Positions 1 to 5,527 of a stretch of 5,527 bases of DNA are shown here, piece by piece. This DNA comes from JADGHX01 sp040255575 (GTDB lineage: Bacteria; Pseudomonadota; Gammaproteobacteria; Steroidobacterales; Steroidobacteraceae). The notes under the pieces are model-generated. The model was not told the DNA's origin, did no database searches, and worked only from the letters and a program-made list of their open reading frames with translations. The stretch lies in NCBI GenBank assembly GCA_040255575.1, contig JBDZVF010000418.1, positions 1 to 5,527 on the forward strand, given 5' to 3'. The number at the start of each line of letters is the position of its first letter. Position 1 is the first letter of the stretch. Position numbers and translations under genes: made by a program.

Positions 1-632
1 CGCAAACGCGATTTATTCCGCGCCAGAAGCGCTGGTACAACCTGTCGACGCACTTTCCGTGGATCGGCATGCGTACCGCGCAGCTCGATGGCGCGCATGT
101 CGAATACATGCGCGGCATCTCGAACCCGATCGGCGTGAAGATCGGCGCCGCCATGGATGACGCCTGGCTGCAGGGGCTCGTCACCACGCTGAATCCGCAG
201 AACCAGCCGGGCCGGCTCACACTCATCCACCGCTTTGGCGCGAAGGAGGTGGAGAAATGCCTGCCGCGCATGATCGAAGCGGTCCGCCAGACCGGGCATC
301 AGGTGCTGTGGGTCTGCGATCCCATGCACGGCAATACCGAGACGAGCACCGGCGGCCTGAAGACACGCCGCTTCGAGAACATCCTGCGTGAGCTCGAGTT
401 GTCGTTCCAGATTCATGCGGAGTGCGGCTCGCATCTGGGCGGCGTGCACATCGAGCTCACGGGCGACAACGTCACCGAATGCACTGGCGGAGCGCGCGGT
501 CTCACCGACACGGATCTGCAGCGTGCCTACCGCTCAACGGTCGATCCACGCCTGAATCACGAGCAGGCGCTCGAGCTTGCGTTACTTATCGCAGAGAACA
601 GCCAGAACCGCAGAGCGGTGAAGGCTCCGTAG
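1..632 (+). CDS. Class II 3-deoxy-7-phosphoheptulonate (DAHP) synthase, 3' part
   Basis: This enzyme condenses phosphoenolpyruvate with erythrose 4-phosphate to make DAHP, the first step of the shikimate pathway to aromatic amino acids; it is cytosolic. Only the C-terminal 209 residues are present (codons in phase from base 3); the family is usually about 450-480 residues, so roughly half lies off the left edge. The visible part matches the plant/mycobacterial (class II) type: THFPWIG, GAHVEYMRGISNPIGVK, the metal-ligand motif CDPMHGNT (His codon 327-329), GGVHIELTG with the metal-ligand Glu (453-455), NVTECTGG, and VDPRLN with the metal-ligand Asp (543-545). These correspond to His369, Glu411 and Asp441 of the M. 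tuberculosis enzyme, as I recall that numbering. The GTHPGG segment of the mycobacterial protein reads GSHLGG here, a mild change. It ends 55 bases before aceB and has no pathway link to it. No symbol is given because aroG, aroF and aroA are all used for this class. Confidence 0.93.
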   Translation, partial: QTRFIPRQKRWYNLSTHFPWIGMRTAQLDGAHVEYMRGISNPIGVKIGAAMDDAWLQGLVTTLNPQNQPGRLTLIHRFGAKEVEKCLPRMIEAVRQTGHQVLWVCDPMHGNTETSTGGLKTRRFENILRELELSFQIHAECGSHLGGVHIELTGDNVTECTGGARGLTDTDLQRAYRSTVDPRLNHEQALELALLIAENSQNRRAVKAP

Positions 633-641
633 CAGGTTTCC

Positions 642-664
642 GGCGGCATGTTTATCCTGCCGCC
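642..664 (+). other. Small perfect hairpin between the DAHP synthase gene and aceB
   Basis: The arms GGCGGCA (642-648) and TGCCGCC (658-664) are exact reverse complements around a 9-base loop. The stem begins 10 bases after the DAHP synthase stop and ends 9 bases before the likely aceB Shine-Dalgarno. No T-run follows, so it is not a classical intrinsic terminator. It could be a mRNA-stabilising or leader hairpin, or chance in GC-rich DNA; no function can be assigned from one sequence. Confidence 0.35.
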
Positions 665-673
665 ATCTCCACT

Positions 674-677
674 GAGG
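674..677 (+). promoter_or_regulatory. Probable ribosome binding site of aceB
   Basis: GAGG lies 10 bases upstream of TTG 688. It supports this unusual start: an in-frame TGA at 673-675 rules out anything further upstream, and the first in-frame GTG and ATG codons fall within the conserved part of the protein. The site is modest in strength, which together with TTG suggests moderate translation initiation. Confidence 0.55.
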
Positions 678-687
678 TCGTCTAGAT

Positions 688-2268
<1,581 letters not shown>

Positions 2269-2302
2269 CCTTGTAGGCTTGTCGGCATGACGCGCTGAGG
2301 GC

Positions 2303-2307
2303 AGGAG
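2303..2307 (+). promoter_or_regulatory. Ribosome binding site of icd
   Basis: AGGAG sits 7 bases before the ATG at 2315, an almost ideal Shine-Dalgarno. It fixes the icd start and shows that icd can be translated independently of aceB even if they share a transcript. I see no terminator in the 46-base gap (2269-2314). Confidence 0.7.
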
Positions 2308-2314
2308 CCTCTTC

Positions 2315-3643
2315 ATGCAGTACGAGCACATCAAGGTCCCGGCCGACGGCTCGAAGATCACCGTCAATCCGGACGGGTCGATCAACGTGCCGGATCATCC
2401 GATCGTCCCCTTCATCGAAGGGGACGGTATCGGCATCGACGTGACGCCGGTGATGCTGAAGGTCGTGAACGCGGCCGTGCAGAAGGCATACGGCGCGCGC
2501 CGGAAGATCGCCTGGATGGAGATTTATTCGGGCGACAAGGGCGTGCGGCTCTACGGCACGTCGTTCCCCGACGAAACGCTGCATGCCTTGCGCGAGTTCG
2601 TGGTCTCCATCAAGGGGCCGCTTGGCACGCCGGTGGGCGGCGGCATGCGCTCCCTCAACGTGGCGATGAGGCAGAACCTCGACCTCTACGCCTGCGTGCG
2701 GCCGATCCGCTATTTCCCCGGCGTCGCAAGCCCGATGCTCGATGCGAGCCTCACAGACATGGTGGTCTTCCGCGAGAACACGGAAGACATCTACGCAGGC
2801 ATCGAGTGGCCCGCGGGTTCGCCCGAGGTGCACAAGCTCATCGCCTTCCTGCAGCGGGAGCTCGGTGTGAGCGGCATTCGCTTTCCCATGAGCTCGGGCA
2901 TCGGCATCAAGCCGGTCTCGAAAGAGGGCAGCCAGCGGCTCATTCGCAAGGCGATCCAGTACGCCATCGAGAACGACCGGGTGTCCGTGACGCTTGTCCA
3001 CAAGGGCAACATCATGAAGTACACGGAAGGGGCGTTCCGCAACTGGGGCTATCAGCTCGCCCGGGATGAGTTCGGCGCGGTGGAGTTCGGAGGCGGGCCC
3101 TGGTGCGCGTTCCGCAATCCGCTCACGGGCAAGGAAATCGTGATCAAGGATGTGATCGCGGACAACTTCCTGCAGCAGGTGTTGCTGCGGCCGGAAGAGT
3201 ACGACGTCATTGCGACGCTGAACCTGAACGGCGATTACATTTCGGATGCGCTCGCTGCACAGGTGGGTGGTATCGGCATCGCGCCGGGCGGGAACATTGG
3301 CGATGGGCTCGCGGTGTTCGAAGCCACGCATGGCACGGCGCCAGGGTTTGCGGGGAAGGATCGCGTGAATCCGGGGTCGCTGATCCTGTCGGCCGAGATG
3401 ATGCTTCGGTACATGAAGTGGAACGAGGCGGCGGATCTCATCATCAAGGGCGTGGCGAACACGATTGCGCACAAGGAGCTGACGTATGACCTTGCGCGGC
3501 TGCGCGAAGCCATCCGCACCTCCAAGCGGGAGCTCGCTGCCCGCAAGAATGTGGAAGAGAACCTGCAGCTCCTGATTCCGGGCGCGAAGCTCATGAGCTG
3601 CTCGGGGTTTGGGGACGCTGTGATTCGGCATATGGATGACTGA
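2315..3643 (+). CDS. icd: Isocitrate dehydrogenase, E. coli type (probably NADP-dependent)
   Basis: Icd oxidatively decarboxylates isocitrate to 2-oxoglutarate in the TCA cycle, usually as a cytosolic homodimer making NADPH. Residue numbers coincide with E. coli Icd up to position 396. Isocitrate contacts Ser113, Asn115, Arg119, Arg129 and Arg153, catalytic Tyr160 and Lys230, and metal ligands Asp283, Asp307 and Asp311 are all present. Ser113 in GGMRSLNVAMRQ is the residue phosphorylated by AceK in E. coli, so such control is possible. The cofactor site is odd: HGTAPGFAGKDRVN gives Gly344-Phe345 where E. coli has Lys-Tyr (NAD enzymes have Asp-Ile), while Val351, Tyr391 and Arg395, also 2'-phosphate-side residues, are kept. 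The protein has 442 residues against 416, mainly because of a charged insert of about 24 residues at 397-422, before GAKLMSCSGFGDAVI. ATG 2315 has a clear Shine-Dalgarno. The 3' end overlaps the next gene by 8 bases. The family is certain; cofactor preference is inferred. Confidence 0.96.
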   Translation: MQYEHIKVPADGSKITVNPDGSINVPDHPIVPFIEGDGIGIDVTPVMLKVVNAAVQKAYGARRKIAWMEIYSGDKGVRLYGTSFPDETLHALREFVVSIKGPLGTPVGGGMRSLNVAMRQNLDLYACVRPIRYFPGVASPMLDASLTDMVVFRENTEDIYAGIEWPAGSPEVHKLIAFLQRELGVSGIRFPMSSGIGIKPVSKEGSQRLIRKAIQYAIENDRVSVTLVHKGNIMKYTEGAFRNWGYQLARDEFGAVEFGGGPWCAFRNPLTGKEIVIKDVIADNFLQQVLLRPEEYDVIATLNLNGDYISDALAAQVGGIGIAPGGNIGDGLAVFEATHGTAPGFAGKDRVNPGSLILSAEMMLRYMKWNEAADLIIKGVANTIAHKELTYDLARLREAIRTSKRELAARKNVEENLQLLIPGAKLMSCSGFGDAVIRHMDD

Positions 3644-4577
3644 GAAGCGCGCCCGGGCGCCTCGCGTCGCTCGCAAAGACGAAGCAAAGAAGCCCTCAAT
3701 CGCCGGGCGGCTGAGCGGTGCGCTCGCCGGCGCGGACGCGAGCCGTCAGCGCAGCGCCGGGGCAAAAGGCAGCGCTGAGCCAAAAGGCAACGCTGAGCCA
3801 AAAGGCAACGCCACCGAGGCGGCTCTCGCGGCATCAGCAGCGGGCGATGCGGGCAAACTAGCGGCCCTCACGGCGGAACGTGCCCGCGCGCGCGCCGAAA
3901 GTGCGGACGTCGCGAAGCGTCCCGATATCGCGGCGTTTCCGAAAGACGAAACCTACGACCCGGGCTGCACGCGGTGCCCGAGACTCGCCTCGTTCCTCGC
4001 CGAGTCGCATGCGAAGTATCCGAGCTATTGGTGCCGGCCGGTCCCGTCATTCGGCGCGGCGGAACCGCGCATCGTGCTCGTCGGCCTCGCTCCGGGTATG
4101 CAAGGCGCTAACCGCACAGCGCGCCCTTTCACTGGCGACTACGCGGGCATCCTGCTCTATCAGACGCTCTATGACCTGGGCCTTGCCACCCAGCCCACCT
4201 CGATCCGCTACGACGACCCGCTGAAGCTCATCAACGTCCGCATCACCAACGCGGTGAAATGCGTGCCGCCGGAAAACAAGCCGCTTCCCGACGAGATCCA
4301 CACCTGCAACCAGTTCCTGAAGGCGGAGATCGCGAAATTCACTTCGGTCCGGGTCTACGTCGCGCTGGGCCGCATCGCCCACGACGCCTTCCTGTCCGCG
4401 ATGGGCCTCAAACGGGCGCGCTTCCCCTTCGGCCACGCCGCCGAGCACGCGCTCGACGAGACGCGCTATCTCATCGACTCGTATCATTGCAGCAGGTACA
4501 ACACGCAGACCCGTCGGCTCACGCCGGAGATGTTCAAAGCCGTCCTGAGCAGGGCCTGCAAGCTGGCGAGGCTGTGA
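3636..4577 (+). CDS. Family 5 (UDGb-type) uracil-DNA glycosylase with long N-terminal tail
   Basis: This enzyme cuts uracil, and in family 5 often other deaminated bases, from DNA to start base excision repair. The catalytic domain (about 108-313) has the Fe-S cysteines Cys111 and Cys114 (CTRCPRLASF) and Cys209 and Cys224 (CX14C), expected to hold a 4Fe-4S cluster. Motif 1, GLAPGMQGANRTARPFTGD (150-168), has Ala rather than Asp or Asn early on, as in family 5; Asp168 matches the Thermus UDGb Asp75. Motif 2 is SYHCSRYNTQT (His284). Two usual glycines are changed: Ala162 (NRTGR expected) and Arg293 (QTGRL expected). Thermus UDGb is 219 residues; this protein is 313, the excess being a basic, Ala/Lys/Arg-rich, probably disordered tail (1-107) with a hexapeptide repeat. 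The start is the only good choice: an in-frame TGA lies at 3621-3623 and no ATG or GTG occurs in the tail. No Shine-Dalgarno is evident, and the 8-base overlap with icd suggests coupled translation. It also overlaps uvrC by 4 bases. Confidence 0.92.
   Translation: MTEKRARAPRVARKDEAKKPSIAGRLSGALAGADASRQRSAGAKGSAEPKGNAEPKGNATEAALAASAAGDAGKLAALTAERARARAESADVAKRPDIAAFPKDETYDPGCTRCPRLASFLAESHAKYPSYWCRPVPSFGAAEPRIVLVGLAPGMQGANRTARPFTGDYAGILLYQTLYDLGLATQPTSIRYDDPLKLINVRITNAVKCVPPENKPLPDEIHTCNQFLKAEIAKFTSVRVYVALGRIAHDAFLSAMGLKRARFPFGHAAEHALDETRYLIDSYHCSRYNTQTRRLTPEMFKAVLSRACKLARL
3763..3812 (+). repeat. In-frame 18-base tandem repeat, about 2.8 copies
   Basis: Unit CAAAAGGCARCGCTGAGC occurs at 3763-3780 and 3781-3798 (one difference, G or A) and again as a truncated third copy from 3799 that stays identical for 13 bases. 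It encodes KGSAEP, KGNAEP, KGNATE in the N-terminal tail of the uracil-DNA glycosylase. Because the unit is six codons long, copy number can change by slippage without breaking the frame. There are no spacers, so it is not a CRISPR array. Confidence 0.9.
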
Positions 4578-5527
4578 CCGGTTTCGATTCGAAGAGCTTC
4601 GTCGCCGCGCTTCCGCGGCGGCCGGGCGTGTATCGCATGTATGGCTCCGAAGGGGAGCTGCTGTACGTTGGCAAGGCGCGCAGCCTGAAAGACCGCGTGG
4701 GCAGCTATTTCAGCCCCGGCAAGATCGAGCCGAAGACGTTCGCGCTCGTCCAGCAGATCGCCAATATCGAAGTCACGGTGACGAACTCCGACACCGAGGC
4801 GCTGCTGCTCGAATACAACCTCATCAAGCAGCATCGGCCGCGCTTCAACATCGTCCTGCGCGACGACAAGAGCTTCCCCTATATCCAGCTGAGGGAAGAC
4901 CACGATTTCCCGCGTCTCGCGTTCTATCGCGGCTCGCGCAGCGAGCCGGGACGCTACTTTGGCCCGTTCCCCGGCGCGGGCGCCGTCAAAGAGACGCTGC
5001 AGACGCTGCAGAAGGTCTTCCAGATTCGCAATTGCCGGGACACGTTCTTCGCCAACCGCAGCCGGCCCTGCCTGCAGCACCAGATCGGCCGCTGCTCGGC
5101 ACCCTGCGTCGGGCTCATCACGAAGGAGCTCTACGCGGAAGACCTGCGTTCGGCCGTCAAGGTGCTCGAAGGGCGCAGCAGCGAGGTCAACGCCGAATTG
5201 CAGAAGCGCATGGAGGAGGCCGCCTCGAAGCTGCAGTTCGAGCGGGCGGCGCAGATCCGCGATCAGCTCGGCGCGTTGAAGCGCATCCAGCACCAGCAGA
5301 TCGTCACGGCGGAAGGCGAGCGGGACGTCGACGTGTTCTCCATCGTTGGGTCACCGGGTGAGTACTGCATCAGCGCCATGCTCGTGCGTGGCGGGCGCAA
5401 TCTTGGGACCACCAGCTACTTCCCACGTGCTGCCCTCGCCGAGCCGGCGGAAGCGCTGGTGTCCTTCGTGATGCAGTACTACTCCACGCAGGAGCCGCCG
5501 CCCGAAGTGTTCGTGGACAAGAAACTC
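4574..5527 (+). CDS. uvrC: UvrC, excinuclease ABC subunit C, 5' part
   Basis: UvrC makes both incisions around bulky DNA lesions after UvrA and UvrB have located them, in nucleotide excision repair. The first 318 residues are present, about half of the usual 600 or so; the frame is open to the right edge. An N-terminal GIY-YIG nuclease domain (about 15-93) makes the 3' incision: PGVYRMYG, LLYVGKARSLKDRV, with Tyr20, Tyr31, Lys34, catalytic Arg41 and metal-binding Glu75 (NSDTEALLLEYN). Cys154, Cys166, Cys174 and Cys178 (RSRPCLQHQIGRCSAPC) fall at the positions of the four E. coli cysteines reported to bind a 4Fe-4S cluster. A UVR motif (about 202-237, LQFERAAQIRDQL) binds UvrB. The RNase H-like domain for the 5' incision starts near 250, but its Asp triad lies beyond the edge. 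The GTG start shares GTGA with the previous stop; GGCGAGG at 4565-4571 is close to it, so coupling is likely. Later starts would cut into the GIY-YIG core. Confidence 0.96.
   Translation, partial: MTGFDSKSFVAALPRRPGVYRMYGSEGELLYVGKARSLKDRVGSYFSPGKIEPKTFALVQQIANIEVTVTNSDTEALLLEYNLIKQHRPRFNIVLRDDKSFPYIQLREDHDFPRLAFYRGSRSEPGRYFGPFPGAGAVKETLQTLQKVFQIRNCRDTFFANRSRPCLQHQIGRCSAPCVGLITKELYAEDLRSAVKVLEGRSSEVNAELQKRMEEAASKLQFERAAQIRDQLGALKRIQHQQIVTAEGERDVDVFSIVGSPGEYCISAMLVRGGRNLGTTSYFPRAALAEPAEALVSFVMQYYSTQEPPPEVFVDKKL

Noticed and set aside
560..687. Possible sigma70 promoter before aceB
   Set aside because: TTGCGT-like and TTTATC-like elements can be picked out, but no pair with good matches and correct spacing is evident.
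2275..2310. AGGCT/AGCCT inverted repeat that could mask the icd ribosome binding site
   Set aside because: The pairing is only 5 bases over a 26-base loop, which is expected by chance.
3503..3580. Icd insert as a frameshift or sequencing error
   Set aside because: The frame is the same before (TYDLARL) and after (GAKLMSCSGFGDA), the inserted length is a whole number of codons, and composition is protein-like.
3235..3834. Minus-strand frame with repeated RCLLAQRCLLAQ
   Set aside because: The repeat is only the reverse reading of the 18-base tandem repeat in the glycosylase tail.
4992..5009. Tandem AGACGCTGC duplication in uvrC (TLQTLQ)
   Set aside because: UvrC homologues have a similar ETLxxLQ helix at this place with no length gain, so it looks like coincidence.
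4484..5293. Minus-strand frame of 269 codons over uvrC
   Set aside because: It is a shadow of uvrC, whose GIY-YIG, cysteine and UVR motifs are all on the + strand.

Overview
The window is GC-rich bacterial chromosome, densely packed with five genes that all read on the + strand. The gene families point to a proteobacterium, most likely a high-GC gammaproteobacterium. The evidence is a malate synthase A, an E. coli-type isocitrate dehydrogenase that keeps E. coli residue numbering for almost 400 residues, a class II DAHP synthase, a family 5 uracil-DNA glycosylase and a standard UvrC. The lineage is an inference from family resemblance; nothing here fixes a genus.

Layout: the 3' end of a class II DAHP synthase gene (shikimate pathway entry) runs to 632. 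A 55-base gap with a small perfect hairpin (642-664) follows, then aceB (malate synthase A, TTG start at 688, to 2268). A 46-base gap with a good Shine-Dalgarno leads into icd (2315-3643). The icd end overlaps by 8 bases a family 5 (UDGb-type) uracil-DNA glycosylase gene (3636-4577), whose stop codon overlaps by 4 bases the GTG start of uvrC (4574), which runs off the right edge. There is no RNA gene, mobile element or CRISPR array, and no non-coding stretch longer than 55 bases.

How the genes work together: aceB and icd act at the two sides of the isocitrate branch point. Icd sends isocitrate through the TCA cycle, and malate synthase consumes the glyoxylate made when isocitrate is cleaved instead. 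Icd keeps Ser113, the residue AceK phosphorylates in E. coli, so switchable control is possible, but neither aceA nor aceK lies in the window. The two downstream genes are both DNA-repair enzymes, each with a four-cysteine set expected to bind a 4Fe-4S cluster: one removes uracil in base excision repair, the other makes the incisions in nucleotide excision repair. Their overlaps with icd and with each other suggest translational coupling.

Mostly this is housekeeping sequence, and I do not see a previously undescribed multi-gene system. The best leads are molecular: Icd carries Gly344-Phe345 where the usual NADP enzymes have Lys-Tyr and NAD enzymes have Asp-Ile, plus a charged insert of about 24 residues directly after the cofactor-contacting Tyr391/Arg395. 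The glycosylase has a roughly 100-residue basic, low-complexity N-terminal tail with an in-frame 18-base tandem repeat, and glycine substitutions in both of its conserved motifs.
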